Origin: Acetoanaerobium noterae | Lineage (GTDB): Bacteria > Bacillota > Clostridia > Peptostreptococcales > Filifactoraceae | Direction of reading: 5' to 3' | Assembly (NCBI RefSeq): GCF_900168025.1 | Contig: NZ_FUYN01000004.1 | Coordinates: 176,206 to 240,205 of the forward strand | Length of the DNA: 64,000 bases | Shown here: in pieces, positions 1 through 9,086 of the stretch | Position numbering within the stretch: the first letter of the stretch is position 1 | Layout: each line of letters starts with the position of its first letter | Program-made: the position numbers and the translations under genes | The notes under the pieces: generated by a model | The model's input: the letters and a program-made list of their open reading frames with translations, nothing else | Told to the model about the DNA's origin: nothing | Databases searched by the model: none

Positions 1-580
1 TTCCCCCTATTATTAAGGTATCTGCATTTTGAATTGCCGATACTGATTTTTCTATCACTTCGTAATCAAGACCCTCTTCATATAAAACTACATCTGGTTT
101 TATTATATCAGAGCATACATCACATAGAGGAACATCCTCTGAGATTAATACATAGTCAAGGTCAAAAAACTTATGACAGCCCATACAGTAATTTCTATGA
201 ACACTTCCATGAAGCTCTAGTACATTATTTGAGCCAGCTGCTTGATGAAGTCCATCTATATTTTGAGTTATTACTGCCTTTAGCTTTCCCATTTGCTCAA
301 GCTTTGCAAGTGTATGATGTGCTAGATTTGGTTTTGCATTTGGAAATATCATCGAGGTCTTATAAAAGTCATAAAAAAGCGAAGTTTGATTCATAAAAAA
401 GCTATGACTGAGCATGGTTTCTGGAGGGAAATTGTATTTTGATTTTATGTTGTATATGCCTTCCTCTGAGCGAAAATCTGGGATATTGCTCTCAGTTGAC
501 ACTCCTGCTCCACCAAAAAACACTATGTTTTCACTAGCTTGGATGATTTTTGATAGTTCATAGATAGCTGTCTCATCCAT
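1..580 (-). CDS. Sir2-family NAD-dependent protein deacylase, 3' end cut by window
   Basis: Sirtuins remove acyl groups from protein lysines, using NAD and yielding nicotinamide and O-acyl-ADP-ribose in the cytoplasm. The frame reads MDETAIYELSKI from an ATG at 580 behind a GGAGGG site. It shows the NAD-binding GAGVSTESNIPDFRS motif near residues 25-40, TQNIDGLH near 110, the catalytic-histidine ELHGSVH just after, and the zinc site as two pairs, CMGC and CDVC. KPDVVLYEE follows the zinc site. The frame stays open to base 1, so about 193 residues of a roughly 240-residue family are seen and the C-terminus lies outside. It is the last gene of a minus-strand run, 46 bases after a small unknown gene. 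Family assignment is firm; the acyl preference and substrate are unknown. Confidence 0.93.
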   Translation of the reverse strand, partial: MDETAIYELSKIIQASENIVFFGGAGVSTESNIPDFRSEEGIYNIKSKYNFPPETMLSHSFFMNQTSLFYDFYKTSMIFPNAKPNLAHHTLAKLEQMGKLKAVITQNIDGLHQAAGSNNVLELHGSVHRNYCMGCHKFFDLDYVLISEDVPLCDVCSDIIKPDVVLYEEGLDYEVIEKSVSAIQNADTLIIGG

Positions 581-626
581 AAAATTCCCTCCAGTCCCTG
601 CTTTAAAAAATTTCAAATTCTTTAGA

Positions 627-881
627 TTATTTTTTTAGTATATCCTTAGCATCCATTATACTTAGTATCGCTAGCTCTAAGTCTTTTTCATTTTTCCTAA
701 TTATATAGGTTCTTGATTTATTCTCTTCAACTAACATATAGTCTTGATTACTATTCATTCCTATTATTACGTCTTCTATACTTTTTAAATAACCCAGAAC
801 TTCATCTAGCTCTATTCCATCTAGTAATACCTCTGCTATTTTTACTGTCCAGTCTTTTTTGCCAAGTGTAATTTTATTCAT
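627..881 (-). CDS. Small protein of unknown function (84 aa)
   Basis: I do not recognise this family. The 84-residue product is soluble, with no membrane segment, signal peptide or cysteine. It is rich in isoleucine, leucine, glutamate and lysine, and its pattern suggests mixed alpha/beta structure (LDGIELDEVLGYLKSIEDV, then a short strand region YMLVEENKSRTYIIRK, then a C-terminal helix). An AAGGT ribosome binding site precedes the ATG. It lies between the DHH phosphoesterase gene and the sirtuin gene on the same strand, with gaps of about 50 bases, so it may share their transcript. That it is a real gene is likely from the start context and the codon use; its role is unknown. Confidence 0.7.
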   Translation of the reverse strand: MNKITLGKKDWTVKIAEVLLDGIELDEVLGYLKSIEDVIIGMNSNQDYMLVEENKSRTYIIRKNEKDLELAILSIMDAKDILKK

Positions 882-933
882 TAAATCTTACCTTCCATTT
901 CTATTAATATTTGATTTATTATATTATAAGAGC

Positions 934-1845
934 TTACTTGTCCATAAGATAATCAGTTATTTCATTTATAACGTCATTGGCTGAGTCATATGGAACCTGA
1001 CAAGTACCAACCATCTTATGACCTCCACCGCCATGTTTTAGCATTAGCTTTCCTATATCTGCAGTGCATGTTCTATTTAATATGCTATAACCAACAGCAA
1101 TGCTAACATTTTGTTTTTGCTTTCCATCTACTATCCACATAGAAACATTTTGCTCAGGATATAAGCTATATATCATAAATCTATTTCCTGTGTATATAGT
1201 ATCAACATCTCTAAGGTCTGTTATTATTACATTATTTTTAATTGCTGTATGTTTTTCTACCATACTTTTAAATTTTTCTGTTTGATCAAAATACATATCA
1301 ACTCGTTCTTTTACATCAGGTAACTCAAGAATTTCTTCTATTTTCATATTTCTAAAAAGATTAATCAGCTCTTCCATAAGCTGGTAATTGCTAATTCTAA
1401 AATCTCTGAATCTTCCTAAGCCTGTTCTTGGGTCAGATATAAAACCAAGCAGTATCCACCCATTTGGATTTAAAATTTCTTCTCTTGAAATTTGACCAGA
1501 ATCAACTTTATCAACTGCTTCAATCATTTCTTTATAGTTCGGAAATTTTGATTCCCCGCCATAGTATTCATATATGATTCTTGCTGCAGAAGGTGCGAGT
1601 CTACTTTCTCCTTTGACATCTTGATTCCATCCTAAACGATCATTTTCAGATGTATGATGGTCAAACCACATTCCACACCCTTTAACATAAGGAACATTGG
1701 CAAGTACATCATTTTCCGTAGGCTGAAATAAGCCATCTTGTAAATCTTTTGGGTGTACGAATGTCCAGCTATCTATAATATCAGCTTCCTTCAATAGCAT
1801 TCCACAAATTAATCCATCAAAATCCGAACGAGTAACAAGCCTCAT
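934..1845 (-). CDS. DHH-family phosphoesterase
   Basis: This is a manganese-dependent phosphoesterase of the DHH/DHHA1 superfamily, whose members include RecJ, NrnA-type nanoRNases and cyclic-dinucleotide phosphodiesterases. Visible motifs are RSDFDGLICG at the N-terminus (first aspartate pair), the signature FDHHTSE near residue 83, and the DHHA1 substrate motif GGGGHKMVGT near the C-terminus. The 303-residue length matches compact cytoplasmic members. The longest frame begins at 1851, but the GGAGG sits one base from that ATG and seven bases from the ATG at 1845, so 1845 is preferred. Automatic annotation sometimes labels such clostridial proteins exopolyphosphatase. The superfamily is sure; the substrate (oligonucleotide, cyclic dinucleotide or other) cannot be told from sequence. 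Confidence 0.85.
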   Translation of the reverse strand: MRLVTRSDFDGLICGMLLKEADIIDSWTFVHPKDLQDGLFQPTENDVLANVPYVKGCGMWFDHHTSENDRLGWNQDVKGESRLAPSAARIIYEYYGGESKFPNYKEMIEAVDKVDSGQISREEILNPNGWILLGFISDPRTGLGRFRDFRISNYQLMEELINLFRNMKIEEILELPDVKERVDMYFDQTEKFKSMVEKHTAIKNNVIITDLRDVDTIYTGNRFMIYSLYPEQNVSMWIVDGKQKQNVSIAVGYSILNRTCTADIGKLMLKHGGGGHKMVGTCQVPYDSANDVINEITDYLMDK

Positions 1846-1901
1846 ATTCATTCCTCCTGCAATTTGAATTTAGTTTATTTTACCACTTGGTATTACTTCT
1901 C

Positions 1902-3281
1902 TCAACAATGTTTTAATGGAATCTCTAGCTTTACTGTAAGCCCTTTGCTTTCATTTATATAAGCAGAAGCACTCCCACCTAAAAGTACCATGTTTGTGCT
2001 TACGATATAAAGTCCTAACCCATCTCCTTGAGTTTCTTTATGCTCATTGCTTCTATAGTAGGCAGTAAATATTTTATCTAACTCTTCTTGCTTTACTCCC
2101 ATTCCACTATCAGCTACCTCAATTGTAACAGAATTATCTAGTTTTTTTACTGAAATATCTACTTTACCACCATATGGAGTAAATTTATAGGCATTTGTGA
2201 GTAAATTATACACTGATTGATTTATTTTATTTTTATCTGAATGTATTACTAGTTCGTTTGAAAGACTCGATGTAAGCGCAATATTTTTCTTAGAGTATTG
2301 TAAGCTAAGGCTTTTTATAATGTTTTTTATTTCTTTTGTTAAGTCAAGTTCAGATAATTCTACAGATGTATCATCACTATCATCCGTTATTATATCTGAA
2401 ATATTTGTCATCATTTCAGACAAAGTATCTATCTGTTCTAGGCATAGATTTAGATTTTGCTCATCTAATACTATCACTTCATCTATAGCTGCTTCTATAT
2501 TTGATTTTAAAATAGTTAGAGGTGTTCTAGTTTCGTGAGAAAGCTTGTCAGCTTTTTCTTTTCTTATTTTGGTCTTAAGTTTTAATCTAGATGCAAGGTT
2601 TAGTAAGGTTAACTGAATTTGTTTGATTTCTACTGTTTCTGAAAGTGCTATATCGACCTGATCATCTTGCTCTATTTTACTTGCATAATAGGCAGTGTCT
2701 ATGAGCTGCTTTGAAAACTTAGCACTTACTATCCAAATAATTAATCCCGCAATAATAGCAACTGATATAAAAGCAATAGCTGCTCCACTATATAGTGCTT
2801 TATTAAAAAGCACTGAGGTTTGCCAGTTTTTTACATCTTTATTTCTAATTATTTCAAGATTTCCTATTTTTTGATTTTCATCATTTGAAACATCAAATAT
2901 ATCTGCCTCAAGCTCCAAACTATCCTCTTGGTTATTTCCAGAGTTCATATGTCCCTGACCCATCGCTCCACTCGAGGTGAAAAGTAGTCTGCCTTGATTC
3001 GAATATATATTTATCTCTACTATAGGGTCACTCATATACGACGATAAAGTCCTTCTATATGCCATCTGTGACATCATCGGTCTTGAACTACTTGAGCTTT
3101 CTTTATCCGCTATTATCTCTTGAGCTATTAGTGATATCCTAGCTATATTTTGATTATACTCCTGCATTATATAGCTATTAAAGTAGTTATCTATATATTT
3201 ACTCGCAATAAAAGACTGTATTAAAACCCCTACGGAAAGTATTGCTATTATAATAATAATGAGTTGATTTTTAATCTTCAT
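1902..3281 (-). CDS. Membrane sensor histidine kinase
   Basis: This is the sensor half of a two-component system with the response regulator encoded just upstream. In the 459-residue product, a membrane helix lies at about 5-25, an extracytoplasmic segment at about 26-165 and a second helix at about 166-187. A linker leads to the HisKA dimerisation helix with KLSHETRTPLT (phospho-acceptor His249). The HATPase domain shows NLLTNAYKF (N box), VADSGMGV (G1) and GDGLGLYIV (G2). The extracytoplasmic part is notable for methionine and histidine clusters (RPMMSQM, AMGQGHM). The ATG at 3281 has GGAGG five bases upstream, which is better than the longer start at 3311. The frame overlaps the regulator gene by 11 bases, suggesting translational coupling. 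The signal is unknown. Confidence 0.92.
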   Translation of the reverse strand: MKIKNQLIIIIIAILSVGVLIQSFIASKYIDNYFNSYIMQEYNQNIARISLIAQEIIADKESSSSSRPMMSQMAYRRTLSSYMSDPIVEINIYSNQGRLLFTSSGAMGQGHMNSGNNQEDSLELEADIFDVSNDENQKIGNLEIIRNKDVKNWQTSVLFNKALYSGAAIAFISVAIIAGLIIWIVSAKFSKQLIDTAYYASKIEQDDQVDIALSETVEIKQIQLTLLNLASRLKLKTKIRKEKADKLSHETRTPLTILKSNIEAAIDEVIVLDEQNLNLCLEQIDTLSEMMTNISDIITDDSDDTSVELSELDLTKEIKNIIKSLSLQYSKKNIALTSSLSNELVIHSDKNKINQSVYNLLTNAYKFTPYGGKVDISVKKLDNSVTIEVADSGMGVKQEELDKIFTAYYRSNEHKETQGDGLGLYIVSTNMVLLGGSASAYINESKGLTVKLEIPLKHC

Positions 3282-3963
3282 CTGAGCCTCCAAATATATA
3301 TCCAGCTCCATATTTTGTTTTTAAATATTTAGGGTTTTTAGTATCCTCTTCAATCTTGTGACGTATTTTTTTAATATGAGCATCTATAGTTCTATCAAAA
3401 CCATCAAAATCATTGCTAAATGCAAGCTCTATAAGCTGCTCTCTAGATAATATCTGCCTAGGATTTTTAAAAAAAGCATATATTATTTGAAATTCCTTTG
3501 ATGTTATATCAATTTCATCTTCATTTTTATATAGCTTTTGTTTATTCAAGTCGAGCTTTAATTCGCCCTCTATTAACACTTGTTTATCTTCTATTGCTTT
3601 ATAGGTTCGTTTTAGCATAACCATTACTCTTCTAACTAATTCTTTGGGACTAAAAGGCTTTGTAACATAATCATCTGCTCCATTTTCAAAGCCTTTTAGT
3701 CTATCTACTTCCTCTTGCTTTGCCGTGAGCATAATAACTGGTACGTCTGATATAAGTCTTATTTCTCTTAGTACTTCAAATCCATCGATTGTAGGCATCA
3801 TAACATCGGATATGACTAAATCAGGATTTGAATCTCTAAATAAGGCAAGACCTTCTATCCCATCGTTTGCAATTAGGGTAGTATAGCCTTCTTTTTCCAA
3901 ATATTTTGCTACTATTTCACTGATATTTTTCTCATCTTCTATTATTAATATTTTAAATGGCAT
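3271..3963 (-). CDS. OmpR/PhoB-family response regulator
   Basis: This DNA-binding response regulator has 230 residues. The receiver domain covers about 1-120, with the acidic pair E9/D10, phospho-acceptor D53 in VISDVMMP, the threonine in MLTAK and the lysine in VTKPFSP. A winged-helix effector of the OmpR type covers about 130-228, ending in the typical RTIDAHIKKIRHKI and GAGYIF strand. It is co-encoded with the membrane histidine kinase that overlaps its 3' end and with a lipoprotein gene 33 bases upstream, so all three probably form one transcript. Phosphorylation by the partner kinase should control DNA binding. The target genes are not evident, though autoregulation of this unit is common for the family. 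Confidence 0.95.
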   Translation of the reverse strand: MPFKILIIEDEKNISEIVAKYLEKEGYTTLIANDGIEGLALFRDSNPDLVISDVMMPTIDGFEVLREIRLISDVPVIMLTAKQEEVDRLKGFENGADDYVTKPFSPKELVRRVMVMLKRTYKAIEDKQVLIEGELKLDLNKQKLYKNEDEIDITSKEFQIIYAFFKNPRQILSREQLIELAFSNDFDGFDRTIDAHIKKIRHKIEEDTKNPKYLKTKYGAGYIFGGSDED

Positions 3964-3996
3964 TGTAATTTTTCTCCTGTCAAAATCATATATTTA

Positions 3997-4686
3997 CTAT
4001 ATAGTCCATTCATCGTGTATGATTCCTATGATATAAAGCTGAGAGTTATATTCCTCCATCACTATTCTTAAGCTAGTCCAGTCCATACCCGTATACTGTG
4101 GATCAAATCCTGTAAAATGAAACTCCACAAACTGAGCATTTGGATATACCTCTTCAATATTATTTATAGTGTTTCCTGTTTGAACTATTTGATTATTTCC
4201 TACAATATGAGGGTTTGCAAAATCCTGATTATATACGAATCTATCATAGTAATCTGAAAAAATAAGGTCTATTGGTTCTCCTGAGCCGTCATAGCTTCCC
4301 CAAGTATAAATGTCAGAAGAATTCATGTAGGGCTCTAGGTCATTGGCAGTTACTATTATATCATTTGTTTCATCTATATATGCATATGGTGAAAATCTTA
4401 TTCCTTTTTGAGGATGTGCATAGTTTTTAAGTTCATTCATATCTCTTGCTTTTAATATGTTTACTACCTTAGTAGCTAGAGATAAAGATGTCATTGCACC
4501 AGCCTCATTATTTGCGTCCTCATTTAATTGCTCTTCTAAGCTACTAATCTTTTCTTGCAAAATTTTATTCTCATCTTTTAGTGAATCGAGCTCTTTAGAC
4601 AAATCCTCTGTATTTTGGGGAGTACAAGCACTAAATATCAGCATGAATATTAAGCCTAAAGCTAAAATAATATTGTTTTTATACAT
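3997..4686 (-). CDS. Predicted lipoprotein with coiled coil
   Basis: This is a 229-residue exported lipoprotein of unknown function. A lysine-bearing N-terminus and hydrophobic core end in a lipobox (IFSAC), so lipid attachment is expected on Cys21. Residues of about 28-58 follow a heptad pattern (LSKELDSLKDENKILQEKIS), suggesting a coiled-coil stalk. The remaining part is a globular domain with many aromatic residues that I do not recognise with certainty. An AAGGAGG site precedes the ATG. It is followed 33 bases later by the response regulator and kinase genes, so it may be an extracellular accessory that senses or modulates the signal. That partnership is inferred only from gene order. Surface location is well supported. 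Confidence 0.82.
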   Translation of the reverse strand: MYKNNIILALGLIFMLIFSACTPQNTEDLSKELDSLKDENKILQEKISSLEEQLNEDANNEAGAMTSLSLATKVVNILKARDMNELKNYAHPQKGIRFSPYAYIDETNDIIVTANDLEPYMNSSDIYTWGSYDGSGEPIDLIFSDYYDRFVYNQDFANPHIVGNNQIVQTGNTINNIEEVYPNAQFVEFHFTGFDPQYTGMDWTSLRIVMEEYNSQLYIIGIIHDEWTI

Positions 4687-4771
4687 AAAAAACCAACCTC
4701 CTTTTTAGATAATTTACCCTAAAATCATAAATTCATCCAAAATTTAGGTTGGTTTAAAATTAACTACTTGT

Positions 4772-5626
4772 TTATTTTTTTAGATAATAGAAATAGTCCA
4801 TTTTCCAATCTGACCAAGTAATATATCCATTTGCCTTTAAATTTTCTAATAGCTGAGGTTTTTTTAGATTTACAGTAGTATATGGTGTAAATCCAGTTTT
4901 ATTTTTTTGATATAGATAATCGCTAAATATCTCTATAGTATCTATATCTTCATCTATAGCCACAAAGCAGGTTTCCACTTTATAGTAGATAATGCCTTTC
5001 TTTCCGTTTATTTCCCAAAAAGCATCTTTTTTTATAAGTATATCGTACAATTCTTCTGTTACATCCATAAAAGTGAAGTCACAGTGAAATACCATATCTC
5101 TTGATTTAAAATAATCTAAGTTCATAAACTCCTCTAGTGTAGGCTTCCACCTAGTAACTACAAAAGACTTAGTCGTTATCACTGCATTATTCTCTTCATA
5201 CGGCTTCATAACTATCATATGCTGCTGCTCTAATTCAAAGCCTGAGGATTCAAGCATCTTTCGACTAGCTGCATTATTAAGATGAGTACAGGCTCCTAAT
5301 TTATTTACTTTCCCTTCTTCAAGATATTTATTTGCCAATTCACTCATATATTCTTGAATTCTTCTTGCTAATTTTTGACCTCTATATTCCTCATGTACCC
5401 TAAGTCCCTCAAGCCATCCCATATGCTCTGGAAGTATAGAAAACTTTGAAATTCCAGCTATTTTATTTTTAGCTTTGTCTATTATACAGAAAAATTCTCC
5501 TTTTTCATCATCAACCCAGTTATGAAAAACCAATGGCATATAATCAGTTCCATCCCATATGTCTTTGCACATTTCTTTTACTTCCTCGTAATCGTCATGG
5601 GTTAATAGCCTAAATTCGTACTCCAT
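4772..5626 (-). CDS. GNAT-family N-acetyltransferase
   Basis: The product is a cytoplasmic acetyl-CoA-dependent acyltransferase of the GNAT superfamily, with 284 residues. The GNAT core occupies about residues 3-145. The acetyl-CoA pyrophosphate loop is seen in VHEEYRGQKLARRIQ, and an ASRKMLESSGFEL segment follows in the place of the usual motif B. The C-terminal 140 residues form a second domain I cannot name, so the protein is longer than the usual 150-180 residue GNAT enzyme. The start has a good AAGGGGAG ribosome site. It lies upstream of the lipoprotein and two-component genes on the same strand with an 85-base gap, so cotranscription is uncertain. The acceptor substrate is unknown. Confidence 0.82.
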   Translation of the reverse strand: MEYEFRLLTHDDYEEVKEMCKDIWDGTDYMPLVFHNWVDDEKGEFFCIIDKAKNKIAGISKFSILPEHMGWLEGLRVHEEYRGQKLARRIQEYMSELANKYLEEGKVNKLGACTHLNNAASRKMLESSGFELEQQHMIVMKPYEENNAVITTKSFVVTRWKPTLEEFMNLDYFKSRDMVFHCDFTFMDVTEELYDILIKKDAFWEINGKKGIIYYKVETCFVAIDEDIDTIEIFSDYLYQKNKTGFTPYTTVNLKKPQLLENLKANGYITWSDWKMDYFYYLKK

Positions 5627-5794
5627 ATTATGCTCCCCTTTTTCTATGTATAGTTTTGCTTATATAAAATGTTATTTTTGTACGAATTATATTATACCAT
5701 TATAAAAGTTTTTAGAATATTCAATTTTGATTTTTCTTAGGGACAAAAATACGACATAATGATATAATATTTCGTTGAAAGATGAGGTGTAAAA

Positions 5795-6667
5795 ATGTCA
5801 GAACTAGCAGGAAATGGTTGTGAAGTTTTGGTGCCTTTTAATGAAAGAAGGCCCTTAGATGTAATTGAAAGAAGTATAATAAAAACCTATAGAAAAGGTA
5901 TATGGTCAAAATTTTTAAAGGCATTAAATGACTACGAAATGATTCAGCCAGGCGATAGAATTGCTGTAGCTATATCAGGCGGCAAGGACAGCATGCTTAT
6001 GGCTAAATTATTTCAAGAGCTTCAAAAATTCAGCAAGATTCCTTTTGAGGTTGAATATATAGCTATGGATCCAGGTTATCATCCAAGCATAAGAGAGCTT
6101 ATGATGGATAATTTTAACTATCTTAATATACCAATTAAGGTATTTGAAACTGATATATTTAAAATTGCCGATAAAATAGCCCAAGACTATCCTTGCTATA
6201 TGTGCGCAAAAATGAGGAGAGGCGCTCTATATAACAAAACTAAGGAGCTAGGCTGTAATAAGCTTGCTCTAGGACATCACTTTAACGATGTCATAGAAAC
6301 AACTATGCTAAATATGCTCTATACAGGAGCATTTAAAACCATGCTACCTAGACTCAAGTCTACAAATTTTGAAGGTTTAGAGCTCATTAGACCTCTTTAC
6401 TATGTGGAAGAGGTATTTATTGAGAGATTCACTCAAACAAATGGAATCTGGCCCCTTAACTGTGCCTGTATGGTAGCTGCTAAGAAGACTGGCAGTAAAC
6501 GTAAAGAAATGAAAGAGCTTATTGCTAATCTAAAAAAGAATTTTAATAATGTAGATAAATCTATTTTTAAAGCTGCCGAAAATGTGAATTTAGACTGCGT
6601 TCTAGGCTGGCAACAACACGGTGAAAGCTTTTCCTTTTTAGATGAATTTGATTCAACAGATGAGTAA
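5795..6667 (+). CDS. TtcA-family PP-loop tRNA thiolation enzyme
   Basis: This is an ATP-pyrophosphatase of the TtcA/TilS group. TtcA enzymes thiolate cytidine 32 of certain tRNAs using an iron-sulfur cluster. The 290-residue sequence has the PP-loop SGGKDS at residues 61-66, a CYMC pair at Cys134 and Cys137, and a later NCACM. These match the three-cysteine pattern that holds the [4Fe-4S] cluster in TtcA. LGHHFNDVIETT is the typical second nucleotide-site motif. A TATAAT sequence near 5762 and a GAGGTG ribosome site precede the start. It is transcribed away from the GNAT gene and is followed 30 bases later by a transporter gene. Family membership is firm; whether it modifies C32 specifically is inferred. 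Confidence 0.85.
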   Translation: MSELAGNGCEVLVPFNERRPLDVIERSIIKTYRKGIWSKFLKALNDYEMIQPGDRIAVAISGGKDSMLMAKLFQELQKFSKIPFEVEYIAMDPGYHPSIRELMMDNFNYLNIPIKVFETDIFKIADKIAQDYPCYMCAKMRRGALYNKTKELGCNKLALGHHFNDVIETTMLNMLYTGAFKTMLPRLKSTNFEGLELIRPLYYVEEVFIERFTQTNGIWPLNCACMVAAKKTGSKRKEMKELIANLKKNFNNVDKSIFKAAENVNLDCVLGWQQHGESFSFLDEFDSTDE

Positions 6668-6697
6668 AGATTAAAAAATGAATATTGGGAGGTTTTT

Positions 6698-7603
6698 ATG
6701 AAAAAGAAGGATTTAGTAATGGCTTTAATGGTTGTCATCATATGGGGAGTCAACTTTACTGTTATTAGATTGGGGTTAAACGGTGTGCCTTCTATGCTAT
6801 TGGCAGCACTTAGATATACCTTTGTACTACCTGCTCTCTTTTTTGTTAAGCGTCCTAAGATAGACATGAAATACGCCATCGCCTACGGATTATCTGTAGG
6901 TGTTGGTCAATTTTCATGTCTTTTTTATGCAATGCAAATAGGTATGCCTGCAGGATTATCTTCAATAACTCTACAATCAGCAGCATTTATGACTCCACTA
7001 CTTGCTTTTTTATTTCTACATGAATCCATAAAGCCAAAACAAATAATAGGGCTTTTTATAGCTGCTATTGGACTAGCTTTTATTGCAAGCAATGTTGGCA
7101 GTATCACTACTGTTCCTCTTCCTGCACTTTTACTTACATTATCGGCTGCATTTTTCTGGGCTCTATCAAATATTGTGCTTAAATTCGCTTCAAACAAAGC
7201 TGAAGCATTAGGTGAGAAAATCGATATGCTTGGTGTTGTAGTATGGACTAGCTTAGTCCCTCCTATCCCTCTTTATATTTTTTCATTTATACTAGATGGC
7301 CCAGATGTTATGCTAAAAACAGTAACTTCTCTTAGCGCAATTTCTATTTTCTCTATTTTCTATTTGGCATTTGGAGCTACTATTTTTGGTTATGGAACTT
7401 GGAGCGTACTTCTTGGAAAATATCCAGCTTCAAAAATAGCTCCTCTTTCACTTATGGTTCCTGTAACTGGACTTCTTAGCTCCCAGATTATTTTAAAGGA
7501 ACAGCTATCAACCTCTCAGTGGACTGGAGGCTTCATTATCCTGCTTGGACTTATATTCTCTACTTTAGATATAAAATCATTAATTAAATTTAATAAGGTA
7601 TAA
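6698..7603 (+). CDS. EamA-family (DMT) transporter
   Basis: This is an inner-membrane permease of the drug/metabolite transporter superfamily, 301 residues long with about ten predicted membrane helices arranged as two EamA repeats (about 5-130 and 145-295). The first repeat starts with IIWGVNFTVIRLG, and the second contains FFWALSNIVLKFA, both typical of the family. Members export amino acids, metabolites or dyes, and this sequence does not reveal the substrate. A GGGAGG ribosome site precedes the ATG. It follows the TtcA-like gene by 30 bases and probably shares its transcript, although no functional link is obvious. Confidence 0.88.
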   Translation: MKKKDLVMALMVVIIWGVNFTVIRLGLNGVPSMLLAALRYTFVLPALFFVKRPKIDMKYAIAYGLSVGVGQFSCLFYAMQIGMPAGLSSITLQSAAFMTPLLAFLFLHESIKPKQIIGLFIAAIGLAFIASNVGSITTVPLPALLLTLSAAFFWALSNIVLKFASNKAEALGEKIDMLGVVVWTSLVPPIPLYIFSFILDGPDVMLKTVTSLSAISIFSIFYLAFGATIFGYGTWSVLLGKYPASKIAPLSLMVPVTGLLSSQIILKEQLSTSQWTGGFIILLGLIFSTLDIKSLIKFNKV

Positions 7604-7713
7604 GAAGTATAGGCTACTTCATACTTTGAGAGATGTTATTTTTTTATCTAATTTGACACTTCACATTTTTGAAGGTATCATCATATTTGAAATTTGACAG
7701 ATAAGGATGTGAT

Positions 7714-8991
7714 GTGTTGTTTGCAAGTGCAACTGCAATACCAATTACTATTTTTTTAGTTATTTACGGTATTATTATCTCGGAAAAAATCAATCGTACG
7801 GCTATCTCACTCTTTGGGGCTATTGTTATGATTATCCTAGGTATCTTAAATCAGGAACAGGCAATAGAGCACATTGATTTTAATACCATAGGTCTTTTAG
7901 TAGGTATGATGATTATTGTTAATATTTTAAAACGAACAGGTGTATTTGAGTACTTAGCAATAAGAGCCGCAAAAAAAGCTAAAGGCGACCCATGGAAAAT
8001 ACTTGTTTTATTTGCAATTATAACTGCTTTTTCTTCAGCATTTCTGGATAATGTTACTACAATTTTATTAATTGTACCAGTGACCTTAGTTATCACTGAT
8101 ACACTTGACACGAACCCTATTCCATTTATGTTTACTGAGATACTAATAGCTAATATTGGAGGAACTGCTACTCTTATAGGTGACCCTCCAAATATAATGA
8201 TAGGGAGTGCAACTGGTCTTGGCTTTGTGGACTTTATCGTCAATCTAGCCCCAGTGGTTATCGTTATTTCAGTAGCAACTTTATTTTTACTTAAGCTAAT
8301 TTATAAGGATTTTTTAAAGGCAAAGGATGAAAACAAGCAAAAAATAATGAAAATGGACGAAACAATAACTATAAAGGATACACTACTTTTAAAAAAGAGC
8401 TTAATAGTATTATTTATCACCATTCTAGGATTTATGGTTCATTCTCAGTTTCATTTAGAATCAGCAACTATTGCTCTTGGAGGGGCTGCACTGCTACTGG
8501 TTATAAGTAAAATAGATCCCGAGGAAATATTGTTCGAAGTAGAATGGACAACAATTTTCTTCTTCATGGGATTATTTATTCTAGTTGGCAGTCTAGTCGA
8601 GGTCGGAGTTATAGATAATCTTGCAAAAAAAATGCTAGAGCTTACAAAAGGTAATTTGTTTGTAACTACTCTTACTATTTTGTGGGTATCAGCAATTGCC
8701 TCCGCATTTTTAGACAATATTCCTTTCGTAGCAACTATGATACCTCTTATTAAAGCAATGACAGCTTCTGGACAATTAGATGCAAATCCTTTATGGTGGG
8801 CACTTGCACTAGGAGCGTGTTTGGGTGGAAATGGTACTATAATCGGAGCCTCTGCAAATGTTATTGTTACGGGTATAATGGCAAGAGAAGGACGTCCTGT
8901 AAGTTTTATGAGTTTTATGAGAATTGGTTTCCCTATGATGATTGTTTCGATTATAATTTCTACTATTTACCTAATACTTTTTTATGTATAA
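7714..8991 (+). CDS. ArsB/NhaD-type ion transporter (CitMHS/IT superfamily)
   Basis: The product is a 425-residue polytopic membrane protein of the ion-transporter superfamily that includes ArsB arsenite exporters, NhaD sodium/proton antiporters and the P protein. Two related halves each carry the family hairpin motif: FSSAFLDNVTTILLIVP with GDPPNIMIG in the first, and IASAFLDNIPFVATMIP with GGNGTIIGASANVI in the second. The start is GTG at 7714 with AAGGATG just before it. About 110 bases separate it from the upstream transporter gene. No arsenic operon gene (arsR, arsA, arsC) is nearby, so arsenite export is not supported. A sodium or organic-anion substrate is equally possible. Confidence 0.88.
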   Translation: MLFASATAIPITIFLVIYGIIISEKINRTAISLFGAIVMIILGILNQEQAIEHIDFNTIGLLVGMMIIVNILKRTGVFEYLAIRAAKKAKGDPWKILVLFAIITAFSSAFLDNVTTILLIVPVTLVITDTLDTNPIPFMFTEILIANIGGTATLIGDPPNIMIGSATGLGFVDFIVNLAPVVIVISVATLFLLKLIYKDFLKAKDENKQKIMKMDETITIKDTLLLKKSLIVLFITILGFMVHSQFHLESATIALGGAALLLVISKIDPEEILFEVEWTTIFFFMGLFILVGSLVEVGVIDNLAKKMLELTKGNLFVTTLTILWVSAIASAFLDNIPFVATMIPLIKAMTASGQLDANPLWWALALGACLGGNGTIIGASANVIVTGIMAREGRPVSFMSFMRIGFPMMIVSIIISTIYLILFYV

Positions 8992-9086
8992 AATATATAT
9001 AAATGAATTTTTACACAAAATTTTTTGTAAGATAAAACTTATGCTCTTATATATATTGTAAATAGTATCTAGAAGGGAGACTTAAT

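Noticed and set aside
34..396. Open frame of 120 codons on the plus strand
   Set aside because: It is the reverse of the sirtuin gene, whose motifs are unbroken on the minus strand, and it has no ribosome site or family character.
6433..6879. Minus-strand frame spanning the TtcA-like and EamA genes
   Set aside because: It crosses the boundary of two well-supported plus-strand genes and has no start signal.
7714..8991. Arsenite exporter (arsB) of a resistance operon
   Set aside because: The fold is the same superfamily, but no arsR, arsA, arsC or arsD is nearby, so the specific name is not supported.
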